NCBI GenBank assembly: GCA_023389055.1
Contig: JAEWFA010000012.1
Span: forward strand, 26,687 to 90,686
Length of the DNA stretch: 64,000 bases
Direction: 5' to 3'
Source: Pseudomonadota bacterium
Lineage (GTDB): Bacteria > Pseudomonadota > Gammaproteobacteria > Burkholderiales > Burkholderiaceae_E
Made by a program: the position numbers and the translations under genes. Below the pieces are notes generated by a model. The model worked only from the letters and a program-made list of their open reading frames with translations, had not been told where the DNA came from and did no database searches. This document shows, in pieces, positions 44,255 through 53,257 of this stretch (its first letter is position 1; each line of letters opens with the position of its first letter).

Positions 44255-45745
44255 ATGACGACTCCCATCTCCTCCGGAGCCGAGTGGACCTTCGACCTGA
44301 TCGCCCGCTACGACGAGGCGATTGCCGAGATCGCCGTCGGCGAATTCGGGCTCGACTGCTATCCGAACCAGATCGAGGTGATCAGCAGCGCGCAGATGCT
44401 CGACGCCTACGCGTCGACCGGGCTGCCGATCGGCTACCCGCACTGGAGCTTCGGCAAGTCGTACATCGCGCACGAGCACATGTATCGGCGCGGCGCGCGC
44501 GGGCTGGCGTACGAGATCGTCATCAACTCGAACCCGTGCATCGCGTACCTGATGGAAGAGAACCCGATGCCGCTGCAGGCGCTGGTGATCGCGCACGCAT
44601 GCTACGGGCACAACTCGTTCTTCAAGGGCAACTACCTCTTTCGCCAGTGGACGCAGGCCGACGCGATCGTCGACTACATGGTGTTCGCGCGCCGCTACGT
44701 GATGGACTGCGAGGAGCGCCACGGCGCCGAGGCGGTCGAGGAAATCCTCGATGCCTGCCACGCGCTGATGGACCACGGCGTGAGCCGCTATCCGCATCCC
44801 CGCCCGCTCACGCCGCAGGCCGAGCGCCAGCGCGTGCGCGAGCGGCGCGACCACGCGTGGCGCCACCACGACGAGATCTGGCGCACGCTGCCGCGACGCG
44901 AGCGCAAGGCGCTCGCCCCCGACCCGGCGCGCACCGACGAGCCGCAGGAGAACCTGCTCTACTTCATCGAGAAGAACTCCCCGAAGCTCGAGCCCTGGCA
45001 GCGCGAGCTGGTGCGCATCGTGCGTCGCGTCGCCCAGTACTTCTATCCGCAGGGCCTCACGAAAGTGATGAACGAGGGCTGGGCCACGTTCTGGCACTAC
45101 ACGATCCTGAACCGCCTGTACGACAAGGGCCTGGTCGACGACGGCTTCATGTTCGAGTTCCTCGGCGCTCACACGAACGTCATCGCACAGCCCGGCTACG
45201 ACGATCCGGGCTACTCCGGATGCAACCCGTACACGCTGGGCTTCGCGATGTTCTCCGACATTCGGCGCATCTGCGAGCGACCCACCGCCGAAGACCGCGA
45301 GTGGTTCCCCGACATCGCCGGCACCGACTGGCGACCGGTGCTCGACTTCGCGATGCGCAACTACAAGGACGAGTCGTTCATCGCGCAGTTCCTGTCGCCG
45401 CGACTGATCCGCGAGTTCCGCCTGTTCGCCATTGCCGACCATCAAGGTGAACCGACGCTTGAGGTCGACAGCATCCACAACGAAGCGGGCTACCGCCGCG
45501 TGCGCAAGCTGCTCGCCGCGCATCACGATCGCGATGCGCGGGTGCCCGACATCCAGGTCGTGCGCTACGAACGTGACGGCGACCGCAGTCTCACGCTGCA
45601 CCACACGCAGTTCCGCGGTCGGCCCCTGAACGACGACACCACGCGGGTGCTGTCGCACCTGCAGCGCCTGTGGGGCTTCACGGTGCGCATGGAAACGGTC
45701 GACGTCGACGGCGACCCGTGCACCGAGGTTCTCGTCGCGAACTGA
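44255..45745 (+). CDS. spoVR: SpoVR family protein
   Basis: A 496-residue soluble protein. Hallmarks include IGYPHWSFGKSYIAHEHMYRRGARGLAYEIVINSNPCIAYLMEENPM near 60-105, HACYGHNSFFKGNYLFRQWT near 115, and MNEGWATFWHYTILNRLYDKGL near 270. The His- and Glu-rich motifs suggest metal binding, but no activity is proven outside the Bacillus spore cortex phenotype. It forms an operon with prkA and yeaH (6-base gap). Confidence 0.93.
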   Translation: MTTPISSGAEWTFDLIARYDEAIAEIAVGEFGLDCYPNQIEVISSAQMLDAYASTGLPIGYPHWSFGKSYIAHEHMYRRGARGLAYEIVINSNPCIAYLMEENPMPLQALVIAHACYGHNSFFKGNYLFRQWTQADAIVDYMVFARRYVMDCEERHGAEAVEEILDACHALMDHGVSRYPHPRPLTPQAERQRVRERRDHAWRHHDEIWRTLPRRERKALAPDPARTDEPQENLLYFIEKNSPKLEPWQRELVRIVRRVAQYFYPQGLTKVMNEGWATFWHYTILNRLYDKGLVDDGFMFEFLGAHTNVIAQPGYDDPGYSGCNPYTLGFAMFSDIRRICERPTAEDREWFPDIAGTDWRPVLDFAMRNYKDESFIAQFLSPRLIREFRLFAIADHQGEPTLEVDSIHNEAGYRRVRKLLAAHHDRDARVPDIQVVRYERDGDRSLTLHHTQFRGRPLNDDTTRVLSHLQRLWGFTVRMETVDVDGDPCTEVLVAN

Positions 45746-46323
45746 CGCGGCCAGCGGGGCGCAACGGGCTGAGGCTGCGCTGACGGGGCGCTGACCGCGG
45801 CGGTCGGCGCTGCGCACCGACTTCCCTCCGCTGCTCGCCTCGGGGTCGCGCGGCCGAACTCGCTGCGCGAGCTCCGCTCGCGGCGGCAAGCGGGCCCGGC
45901 CGCCCCGGATGCGCCACACCGCAACGCGCCGTCGGCGCCGGCCCGCAGCCACCTGCAGAGCAGCGCTCGTGGTGTGGAAAGAAGGAAGAAACAAAGGCGC
46001 GGACGAAGGTGTTGCGGCACCGGCACGCCTCGACGCTGCCTGCAAAGGCGCGGGCCGCCTGCCGCGGGCGCGCCGTTGCGCGGGCGAGAAGCGCAGCAGC
46101 GCCGGCGCGCGCGCGAAGCGCGCGTCGTCATCACTATCGCGGCCGCAATGTCCGAGCGGAGCGAGCGAAGCTCGCGCAGCGAGTTCGGCCGCGCAGCCGG
46201 CGATGCGAGCATCGCAGCGAACCCCCGCGAAGCGGGGGCTGCGCATCGGCGCGCCCGCGGCAGGCGGCCGCGCCTTTGCCGCGCCGGTTCGAAGAGCCCG
46301 CCGCTTGCTATCATTTCGGCCCG
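45746..46323. repeat. 578-bp intergenic region filled with inverted repeats
   Basis: No gene is supported here. Repeat A: 45848-45881 and 46161-46194 are inverted copies, 33 of 34 bases matching. Repeat B: 46042-46074 and 46248-46279 are inverted copies differing by one base deletion. The two pairs interleave rather than nest. Three hairpins share a GAA loop: CGCGCGC-GAA-GCGCGCG (46108-46124), GCGAGC-GAA-GCTCGC (46161-46175) and CCCCCGC-GAA-GCGGGGG (46222-46238). CGATGC-GA-GCATCG (46201-46214) lies between. An 11-base direct repeat (CAAAGGCGCGG) is at 45991 and 46043. It looks like a REP/MITE-like accumulation. Confidence 0.75.
46309..46314 (+). promoter_or_regulatory. Extended -10 element of oxyR
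   Basis: TGC-TATCAT (46306-46314) has the TG extension of a promoter -10. Transcription would start near 46321, only about three bases before the oxyR ATG, so the message would be nearly leaderless. No convincing -35 is present, which fits an extended -10 promoter. Confidence 0.45.
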
Positions 46324-47271
46324 ATGACCCTCACCGAGCTCAAGTACATCGTCGCGCTGGCGCGCGAGCGCCATTTCGGGCGCGCGGCCGAGGCTTGCCT
46401 GGTGAGCCAGCCGACGCTGTCGGTCGCGATCAAGAAGCTCGAGGAAGAGCTGGGCGTGCAGCTCTTCGAGCGGGGCGGCGTCGAAATCGCCGTCACGCCG
46501 ATCGGAGCGCGGATCGTCGAGCAGGCGCAGCACGTGCTCGAGCAGACCGGCGCGATCCGCGCGATCGCCGAGCAGGGCAAGGATCCGATCGCCGGTCCGC
46601 TGCGCATCGGGGTCATCTACACGATCGCGCCGTACCTGTTGCCCGAGCTCGTGCGGCGGACGATCGACGACACTTCGCAGATGGCGCTGCTGCTGCAGGA
46701 AAACTTCACGGTGCGACTGCTGGAGTTGCTGCGCCAGGGCGAGATCGACGTGGCGATCCTGGCCGATCCGTTTCCGGACGGCGGGCTGGTGTCGCTCGGC
46801 GTGTACGACGAACCCTTCGTCGTCTGCGTGCCGGCCGGACACCCGTGGGCGAAACGCGAGACGATCCGTTCCACCGAGCTGAAGGAGCAGACGATGCTGC
46901 TGCTCGGCCACGGACACTGTTTTCGCGATCACGTGCTCGAGGTCTGCCCCGAGTTGTCGCGCTACTCGCAGTCGAGTGTCGGCATCCACAAGACCTTCGA
47001 GGGGTCGTCGCTCGAGACGATCCGCCACATGGTCGCCGCGGGAGTCGGCATCAGCGTTCTGCCGATCACCGCCTGCAACGCGCCGCGCAGCGACGACGAC
47101 CTGCTGCGCTACATCCCGTTCGCCTCGCCGCCGCCCACGCGCCGCGTCTCGCTCGTCTGGCGAAAGAGTTTCACGCGCGTGCCGGCGATCGAAAGACTGC
47201 GCCAGGCCATTCTCGCGTGCGAGCTGCGCGGCGCGCTCAAGCTGCCGAACCAGCGCCCGGTGGCGCACTGA
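46324..47271 (+). CDS. oxyR: Hydrogen-peroxide-sensing LysR regulator OxyR
   Basis: A 315-residue LysR-type regulator. The winged helix is near 1-60 (AAEACLVSQPTLSVAIKKLEEELG). The redox pair is intact: GHGHCFRDHVLEVC places Cys199 and Cys208 at the same numbers as in E. coli OxyR, so the peroxide disulphide switch is expected to work. It activates catalase, peroxidase and iron-sequestration genes. No ribosome site is visible before ATG 46324, consistent with a near-leaderless start. cysM follows after 18 bases. Confidence 0.95.
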   Translation: MTLTELKYIVALARERHFGRAAEACLVSQPTLSVAIKKLEEELGVQLFERGGVEIAVTPIGARIVEQAQHVLEQTGAIRAIAEQGKDPIAGPLRIGVIYTIAPYLLPELVRRTIDDTSQMALLLQENFTVRLLELLRQGEIDVAILADPFPDGGLVSLGVYDEPFVVCVPAGHPWAKRETIRSTELKEQTMLLLGHGHCFRDHVLEVCPELSRYSQSSVGIHKTFEGSSLETIRHMVAAGVGISVLPITACNAPRSDDDLLRYIPFASPPPTRRVSLVWRKSFTRVPAIERLRQAILACELRGALKLPNQRPVAH

Positions 47272-47289
47272 GAAGCCGAGGACCGTCCG

Positions 47290-48267
47290 ATGCGACGCGA
47301 GCCGATGCCGCAGTCCGTCCGACGCGGCCCGTACCCCACGATCGAGGACGCGATCGGGCGCACGCCGTTGGCACGCCTGCAGCGCATCGGCCGCGAGGTG
47401 CTCGAAGAGCGCGGCAACGTGTTGCTCGGCAAGCTCGAGGGCAACAACCCCGCCGGGTCGGTGAAGGATCGGCCGGCGCGCGCGATGATCGAGCGCGCCG
47501 AGGCGCGCGGCGAGATTCGCCGCGGCGACACGCTGATCGAGGCCACGTCGGGCAACACCGGCATTGCGCTGGCGATGGCCGCCGCTGCGCGCGGCTATCG
47601 GATGGTGCTCGTGATGCCCGACAACCAGACCGCGGAGCGGCGAAGCGCGATGAGCGCATACGGCGCCGAGCTGGTGCTGGTCGATCGCCAGAGCGGGATG
47701 GAAGGCGCGCGCGACCTCGCCGAGCGCATGCAGCGCGACGGCCGCGGCCACCTGCTCGATCAGTTCTCGAACGACGACAACTGGATCTCGCACTACGAGA
47801 CGACCGGGCCGGAGATCTGGGACGACACCGACGGCGAGATCACGCATTTCGTCTCGGCGATGGGAACCACCGGCACGATCACCGGCGTTTCGCGCTGTCT
47901 GAAGGAGCGGAATCCGGACGTCGTCGTCATCGGCGCGCAGCCGGCCGATGGCGCGTCGATTCCGGGGATCCGCAAATGGCCTGACGCCTATACGCCGAAG
48001 ATCTTCCGCCACGCACGCGTCGACCGGCTCGAGTCGGTGACGCAGCCGCAGGCCGAGGCAATGGCGCGCCGGCTCGCGGCCGAGGAGGGGCTGTTCTGCG
48101 GAATCTCCGCTGCCGGTGCCTGCTGCATCGCGTTGCGCATCGCTGCGCAGGTCGAGAACGCGACGATCGTGTTCATCGTCTGCGATCGCGGGGATCGCTA
48201 CCTGTCGACCGGAGTGTTCCAGCGCGCCGCAGCAGCGGCGCCGCCCGCGTCGTCGGCGACACTCTGA
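47290..48267 (+). CDS. cysM: Cysteine synthase B
   Basis: A 325-residue PLP enzyme making cysteine from O-acetylserine and sulphide or thiosulphate. Lys59 in NPAGSVKDR binds PLP; TSGNTG (86-91) grips the substrate; GTTGTITGVSRCLKE lies near 195. The pattern PAGSVKDRPA and the ARVDRLESVTQPQAEAMARRLAAEEGLFCG end mark the CysM rather than CysK branch. It is probably co-transcribed with oxyR, tying cysteine supply to peroxide stress. A 7-bp hairpin (48294-48316) follows. Confidence 0.93.
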   Translation: MRREPMPQSVRRGPYPTIEDAIGRTPLARLQRIGREVLEERGNVLLGKLEGNNPAGSVKDRPARAMIERAEARGEIRRGDTLIEATSGNTGIALAMAAAARGYRMVLVMPDNQTAERRSAMSAYGAELVLVDRQSGMEGARDLAERMQRDGRGHLLDQFSNDDNWISHYETTGPEIWDDTDGEITHFVSAMGTTGTITGVSRCLKERNPDVVVIGAQPADGASIPGIRKWPDAYTPKIFRHARVDRLESVTQPQAEAMARRLAAEEGLFCGISAAGACCIALRIAAQVENATIVFIVCDRGDRYLSTGVFQRAAAAAPPASSATL

Positions 48268-48293
48268 CCGCTTCCTTCGGGCATTGCGCTTGC

Positions 48294-48316
48294 GGATCGG
48301 ATCGCTCCACCGATCC
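48294..48316 (+). terminator. Hairpin after cysM
   Basis: GGATCGG (48294-48300) and CCGATCC (48310-48316) form a perfect 7-bp stem with a nine-base loop, between the cysM stop and the DUF4142 start. No T-run follows. It is a possible terminator. Confidence 0.4.
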
Positions 48317-48335
48317 ATCAGCGAGGATCCCGAAA

Positions 48336-49160
48336 ATGTCCAACTCCCGATTCCAGAAAAGCGCATTGGCCGCCGCAGTCCTGTCGCTGGGCTTCTCGAT
48401 GGGCGCGCTCGCGCAGGGCAGTGCCGGCGGCAGCGCCTCGGGCACCCCGTCGTCTGCCACGGGCGCCGCCGCTGCGCAGAGCGGCTCGTCGGGTGCCGCG
48501 GCAACTGACCGTTCCGGCAGCAACGGCAGCGCGATGTCCGGATCCACGGCTTCCCGAACCGGTTCGTCGACCGCTACCGCCAGGCCCGCAAAGGGCTCCG
48601 ACGCGATGGCGCGCAGCGACCGCAAGTTCCTCGAGGAAGCGTACATGGGCAGCATGGCGGAGGTTCGCCTCGGCAAGCTCGCGCAGGACAAGGCTTCCAG
48701 CCAGGAGGTGAAGGATTTCGGCAAGCGCATGGTCGACGACCACGGCAAGGAGATCGAGCGGCTGTCGAAGATCGCCAGCGAGGACGGCGTGAAGCTTCCG
48801 TCGCAACTCGACAGGAAGCACGAGAAGACCTACGACCGCCTGTCGAAACTCTCCGGCGCCGAGTTCGATCGCGCCTACATGAAGGAGATGACGTCCGATC
48901 ACAAGAAGGACGTCTCGGAGTACCAGAAAGCCGCGAAGTCGGCCAAGGACGACGAGCTTCAGCAGCACGCGCAGCAGGCGGTCCCGACGTTGCGCGAGCA
49001 CGAGAAGATGGCGCAGGCGACGATGGACGACGTGAAGAAGAGCTCCACCGACAGCATGAAGACGGACCGCACGCGCTCTTCGCAGACCGCTCCGCACTCT
49101 CAGTCGCAGATGCCGTCGCGGTCGGATGCCCGATCGGGATCGACTTCGACGAACCGTTGA
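48336..49160 (+). CDS. DUF4142-domain exported protein
   Basis: A 274-residue protein with a signal peptide ending near GALAQG (residue 29), a Ser/Gly/Thr-rich low-complexity linker to about 85, and a helical DUF4142 domain: DRKFLEEAYMGSMAEVRLGKLAQ near 94 and VKDFGKRMVDDHGKEIERL near 124, which form a ferritin-like four-helix bundle without an obvious metal site. A basic Ser/Thr tail closes it. These proteins are periplasmic and often stress-induced; the activity is unknown. Confidence 0.88.
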   Translation: MSNSRFQKSALAAAVLSLGFSMGALAQGSAGGSASGTPSSATGAAAAQSGSSGAAATDRSGSNGSAMSGSTASRTGSSTATARPAKGSDAMARSDRKFLEEAYMGSMAEVRLGKLAQDKASSQEVKDFGKRMVDDHGKEIERLSKIASEDGVKLPSQLDRKHEKTYDRLSKLSGAEFDRAYMKEMTSDHKKDVSEYQKAAKSAKDDELQQHAQQAVPTLREHEKMAQATMDDVKKSSTDSMKTDRTRSSQTAPHSQSQMPSRSDARSGSTSTNR

Positions 49161-49193
49161 CGACGCGCGGACGTCGGTCGGCCGGGGCGCGCC

Positions 49194-50300
49194 TCAGCGT
49201 GCCTCGGCCAGCGCGCGCGCCAGGTCGTGCACCGCCATCGCGTAGAAGCTGGAGCGGTTGTAGCGGGTGATCACGTAGAAGTTCGGCGCGCCGAGGAAAT
49301 AGCTCGTTTCGTCGTCGCCGTTGGGCAGGTCGATCAGCGCCAGCGGCAGGTCCAGCGAAACCGGTTGGGCGCTGGCCACGCCGTACCCGGCCAGTTCCTG
49401 CAGCGTGAACTGCGGTCGGATGCCGGCTTCCACCAGCGGCGTCAGCCGGCTCTCGCTGTCGTATCGAGCCGGGAAGACCACCGGCGCGCCGCTTTGCCAT
49501 CCGTGCTGGGCGAGAAAGTTGGCCACGCTGCCGATCGCGTCGGCCGCATTGGCTCGCAGGTCGATGTGCCCGTCGCCGTCGAGGTCGACCGCAAAGCGAC
49601 GAATGCTGCCAGGCATGAACTGCGGCAGGCCGATCGCGCCGGCGAAGGAGCCGCGCAGCGAGAACGCGTCGAGTCTTTCGTCGCGCACGTACAGCAGGAA
49701 CTGCTCGAGTTCGCTGCGGAAATAGTCGGCGCGTCGCGGATAGTCGAAGGCGAGCGTGGCGAGCGCGTCGACGACGCGCACGTCGCCGGTGATGCGTCCG
49801 TACATCGTCTCGACGCCGATGATCGCGACGATGAACTCCGGCGGCACGCCGTAGCGCGCCGACGCCAGCGCGAGCCAGCTCTCGTTCTCGCTCCAGAAGC
49901 GCACCCCTTCGCGGATCCGGACCGGGTCGAGGAATCGGGCGCGGTACGTACGCCACGACTTGCGGAAATCGCTCGGGGCGGGCGCGATCAGGCGCAGCAC
50001 CGATTCGTCGCGGCGCACGCGCGCGAACATCGCTTCGAGCTCGGCAGGGACGAACCCGTGACGCGCGGTCATCTCGACGATGAACGCATCGACGTCGCGT
50101 CGGTCTGCATAGGCCGGCTGCGCGCGGCTCGCATTCGCGGCGGGCGATGCCTCGGCGGCAGGCCGTTTCGTCTGCGCGGCCGCTGACGGAAGCCACGCCG
50201 GGGCGAGCGTCGACACGGCTGCCAGAACCAGCGCGAGTAGCGGGACAGCGGAGAAGCGAGGGGTCGGGCAGTGGCGGAAACGACTGCTGCGGCGGGTCAC
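49194..50300 (-). CDS. mltB: Lytic murein transglycosylase B
   Basis: A 368-residue periplasmic enzyme cleaving peptidoglycan to 1,6-anhydro products. The signal segment (PLLALVLAAVSTLAPAW) has no lipobox Cys, so it may be soluble. Catalytic Glu164 lies in AIIGVETMYGR; GAIGLPQFMPGSIRRFAVDLDGDGHIDL near 215 is the family core with a calcium-binding-like loop. The start is GTG 50300, overlapping the TgpA-type stop as GTGA, so cell-wall cutting is translationally linked to the transglutaminase-like protein. Confidence 0.92.
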   Translation of the reverse strand: MTRRSSRFRHCPTPRFSAVPLLALVLAAVSTLAPAWLPSAAAQTKRPAAEASPAANASRAQPAYADRRDVDAFIVEMTARHGFVPAELEAMFARVRRDESVLRLIAPAPSDFRKSWRTYRARFLDPVRIREGVRFWSENESWLALASARYGVPPEFIVAIIGVETMYGRITGDVRVVDALATLAFDYPRRADYFRSELEQFLLYVRDERLDAFSLRGSFAGAIGLPQFMPGSIRRFAVDLDGDGHIDLRANAADAIGSVANFLAQHGWQSGAPVVFPARYDSESRLTPLVEAGIRPQFTLQELAGYGVASAQPVSLDLPLALIDLPNGDDETSYFLGAPNFYVITRYNRSSFYAMAVHDLARALAEAR

Positions 50301-52315
50301 GGCTGGAACGCTTGCACGGCGAGGCGCAAGTTTCGCACGGCCTCCCGGTCGGGCTCCACGACCTCGTAGCGCAGTCGTTCATACGTGGTGACGATGCGAC
50401 GCGCCTGCATCACCGCGTCGTCGCCCAGCGCCCGCTCGATCCGCGCGAGATAGCGCGATGGCGTCTCGTGCAGCATGCGTCCCAATCCGATCGCCGAGAG
50501 CCGCGCGCAGAACTCGTCCCAGCAACGTTCGAGCGGCGTTCGCACGACGCGCGGGCGCAGCGTCAGCAGCGCTGCGGCGACGATCATCGTGCCGAGCACG
50601 GCGGCGAGCAGCGCGGCGAGTTGCGTTCCCTCGCGCACGTCGACGCCGAGCTTCGACAGCAGCGACTGCTGGCGGCCGCGGTCGTACTGCAGCACCCACT
50701 GGTTCCACGCATTGCCGATCGCCTCGAAGCCGAAGCGGATTCGATGCAGCCACGGAAGTGCCGAGGCGCGCGCCGCCGCGGCCGCAAACCCCCCGCCGAG
50801 GCGGCGGCCGTGTTCGATGCGTGCGGGATCTACGGCGCCGGTCGGGTCCACGCGAACCCAGCCTCGTCCGGCCAGCCACACCTCGGCCCAGGCGTGCGCG
50901 TCGGCCTGCCGAACCAGCCAGTATCCGTCGACAGGATTGCGCTCGCCGCCCTGGTAGCCGGTGACGATGCGCGCGGGAATCGACATCGCGCGCATCAGCA
51001 CGACGAAGGCGCTGGCGTAGTGCTCGCAGAATCCGGCGCGCGTCTCGAACAGGAAATCGTCGACGGCGTCGGGGCCGAGCGGCGGCGGCTCGAGCGTGTA
51101 GCGGAACGGCTGGTCGCGGAACATCGCGAGCGCGCGCTCGACCAGCGCGGCGGGCTCGTCGCCGCTGCTGCGCCAGCGCGAGGCGAGGGCGATCGTCCGA
51201 GGCTCGAAACCGGCGGGAAGCGCGAGCCACGGTCGAAGGTTGTCGGCGCTCTCGTCCACGCCGATGCGAAACGTCGCCTGCGAGACGACCCGATAGCGGA
51301 TCCGCTCGTGCACCGGCGCCGAGGCGACCAGTTGCAGGTCGGGCAGGCGCAGCGCGGGGCGGTAGCGCCCGGCGTCGGCTTCGATCGGCATTTCGAGCGC
51401 GAACAGCCAGTCGCGTCCCGACGGCTCGAGCGTCACGTCGTACGAGAAGCGATGCGCCGCGTCGTCGGCGGGCTCGATTTGCGGAGATGCGAGCCGGCGA
51501 GGCGCGGCGAGCGCACGCCAGGTGCGGCCGTCGAAATCGCCGAAGACGGGCCCGCGCCAGTACAGCAGCGCGTTCGGCGGCGTCGCGCCTTCGAACTGCA
51601 CGCGAAACGCGATGGCGTCCGATTCGCCGAGTTGCGCGATGTTGCCGATGGTCATCGAATCCGACAGGCCGGTCGTCGCACGGCTTTCGTCGGCGCCGGT
51701 TCCCCACAACGGTGTTCCCGCGCGCGGGAACAGCAGGAAGGCGACGAGTGCCAGCGGCAGTGCCTGCGCGACCATCGATGCGACCACCCTCATGCGGGTG
51801 GCGATCGACGCCTCCGTGCGCCGATACTGCATCGTCAGCATCGCGGCGAGCAGACCGTACAGCGCGACGACGACGACGGCGGCGGTCGCGATCGACTGCG
51901 AATGGAAGAACGTCGTCAGCAGCAGGAAGAAGCACAGGAAGATGACGACGAACAGGTCGCGTCGCGCCTGCATCTCCATCAGCTTCACGCCGAGGAACAG
52001 CACGAGCAGAACGACACCCGGCTCACGGCCGAACAGCGTCCCGTATTGCGCGTAGACGGCCGTGCAGCAGCCGATCGCTGCGACCCAGCGAACCGAGGCG
52101 CGCGGCAACCACCGTCCGGAAAGCACGAGCGCGAATCGCCATCCGAACAGAACGGCGAACGCGAGGCCGGCCCAGGCCGGGATGTGCGGCAGGTGCGGCA
52201 GCACGGACGCGAGCACCGGCACCATCAGGAACAGCGTGTCGCGCCGCTCGCGTTCCCATTGCGCGCCCATCGCGCCGCCGAGCGCTCGAAGCGAGTATCG
52301 CAGTGGGCGTGCCAT
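50297..52315 (-). CDS. TgpA-like membrane transglutaminase (DUF3488 plus transglutaminase core)
   Basis: A 672-residue protein. Six N-terminal helices (about 28-195, DUF3488) precede a periplasmic transglutaminase-like domain with a full Cys-His-Asp triad: AGFCEHYASA (Cys430), ADAHAWAEVW (His474) and WVRVDPT (Asp490). One helix near 565-585 leads to a cytoplasmic DUF4129-type tail. It matches TgpA of Pseudomonas, an essential protein of unknown substrate. With MoxR and DUF58 genes upstream and mltB downstream, a cell-envelope remodelling role is likely. Confidence 0.92.
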   Translation of the reverse strand: MARPLRYSLRALGGAMGAQWERERRDTLFLMVPVLASVLPHLPHIPAWAGLAFAVLFGWRFALVLSGRWLPRASVRWVAAIGCCTAVYAQYGTLFGREPGVVLLVLFLGVKLMEMQARRDLFVVIFLCFFLLLTTFFHSQSIATAAVVVVALYGLLAAMLTMQYRRTEASIATRMRVVASMVAQALPLALVAFLLFPRAGTPLWGTGADESRATTGLSDSMTIGNIAQLGESDAIAFRVQFEGATPPNALLYWRGPVFGDFDGRTWRALAAPRRLASPQIEPADDAAHRFSYDVTLEPSGRDWLFALEMPIEADAGRYRPALRLPDLQLVASAPVHERIRYRVVSQATFRIGVDESADNLRPWLALPAGFEPRTIALASRWRSSGDEPAALVERALAMFRDQPFRYTLEPPPLGPDAVDDFLFETRAGFCEHYASAFVVLMRAMSIPARIVTGYQGGERNPVDGYWLVRQADAHAWAEVWLAGRGWVRVDPTGAVDPARIEHGRRLGGGFAAAAARASALPWLHRIRFGFEAIGNAWNQWVLQYDRGRQQSLLSKLGVDVREGTQLAALLAAVLGTMIVAAALLTLRPRVVRTPLERCWDEFCARLSAIGLGRMLHETPSRYLARIERALGDDAVMQARRIVTTYERLRYEVVEPDREAVRNLRLAVQAFQP

Positions 52316-52336
52316 CGTCGTCCTGGCCGGGGTCGT

Positions 52337-53257
52337 TCAGCGCGACCAGGTCGCCAGCGCCTCGAGGCAGCGAAACCGATGCGCGGGACCGCTGTCGGCC
52401 TCGATGAGCACGCCGGGCAAGCGCAGCGCGAAGCGGCTCCCCGTCGCGTCGGCGTCGATCGTCCAGCGCGTCAGCCGCGACAGCCGCGCCTCGTCGTCCA
52501 TCGACGCAGGCAGCTCGTCCCAGTCGAGCGTGGTCTCGCCGAGTTCGGCCTCTCCCCGCTGCAGCGTGACCAGTTCGCCGCAGGCGCTGCGTGCGACCGC
52601 CTTCCACGCGATGCGCTGCGGCGGATCGCCTTCGGCGTACGGGCGCAGCGCGATCGGATCCCCGTGTCCATTTCCGTTGCGCGTTCCTTCGCCGTGCGCG
52701 GTACTGCGCGCCGGCAGCGGCGCAGCCGGCGTCTCGGGGGCGGGGAACACGAGCACGCGTTGCGCGGGCTGCCAGCGCGCGCGCGCGCGCCAGATGCCGA
52801 TCGGAAACGTCGTCGTCAACGTGAAGCGGGGCATCCTCATCCAGCCGCGCCGCTCGGTGGGCAGCGCCACCGAGACGAACTGTTCGGCGCCCGCAGGCAC
52901 GTCGAAATGCTCCGGCTGCGCCATGCCGGGCGCGTGCACCGCGAGCGCGAAACGCTCGAACCGCGTCGCGTTGCGCGCGATCAGCGTGAACTCGGCGTGC
53001 TGGCCGGCGAAAACGGGTTCGGCGCGCGCCCCTCGCAGCGTCAGCATCGAGAGGTTGCGCACCGTGTGCAGCAGCGCGACGACGGCGACGCCGGCGATGA
53101 GGAAGGTGAGCGCGTAACCGAGCGTGAGCTGGTAGTTCAGTGCCGCGATCAGCATCGCGAGCAGCGCGGCGCCGAACAGCGCGCCGGCGGCACTGGGCCC
53201 GATCGCCACGTTGCGCCGGCCGATCCGGTACTCGCCCGGCTGCACGACGGCGCTCAC
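52337..53257 (-). CDS. DUF58 membrane protein (second copy)
   Basis: A 306-residue protein with two helices near 22-42 and 45-65, then a beta domain and the DUF58 motif DPIALRPYAEGDPPQRIAWKAVARS near 200-224. The start is GTG 53257, overlapping the MoxR stop as GTGA. Unlike the first DUF58 gene (27368) it is membrane-anchored and lacks the VWA-type end, so the two MoxR systems are not duplicates of each other. It lies 21 bases before the TgpA-type gene. Confidence 0.88.
   Translation of the reverse strand: MSAVVQPGEYRIGRRNVAIGPSAAGALFGAALLAMLIAALNYQLTLGYALTFLIAGVAVVALLHTVRNLSMLTLRGARAEPVFAGQHAEFTLIARNATRFERFALAVHAPGMAQPEHFDVPAGAEQFVSVALPTERRGWMRMPRFTLTTTFPIGIWRARARWQPAQRVLVFPAPETPAAPLPARSTAHGEGTRNGNGHGDPIALRPYAEGDPPQRIAWKAVARSACGELVTLQRGEAELGETTLDWDELPASMDDEARLSRLTRWTIDADATGSRFALRLPGVLIEADSGPAHRFRCLEALATWSR

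Noticed and set aside
42893..46246. 1117-residue minus-strand open frame
   Set aside because: It is antisense to yeaH and spoVR and continues into the repeat-filled gap; no motif, no ribosome site.
45909..46323. N-terminal extensions of the oxyR frame and other frames in the gap
   Set aside because: The upstream part is encoded by inverted repeats and hairpins and is not protein-like; family alignment supports MTLTEL at 46324.
45565..48504. 979-residue minus-strand open frame
   Set aside because: It runs antisense through oxyR and cysM with low-complexity Arg/Ala composition and is a shadow.
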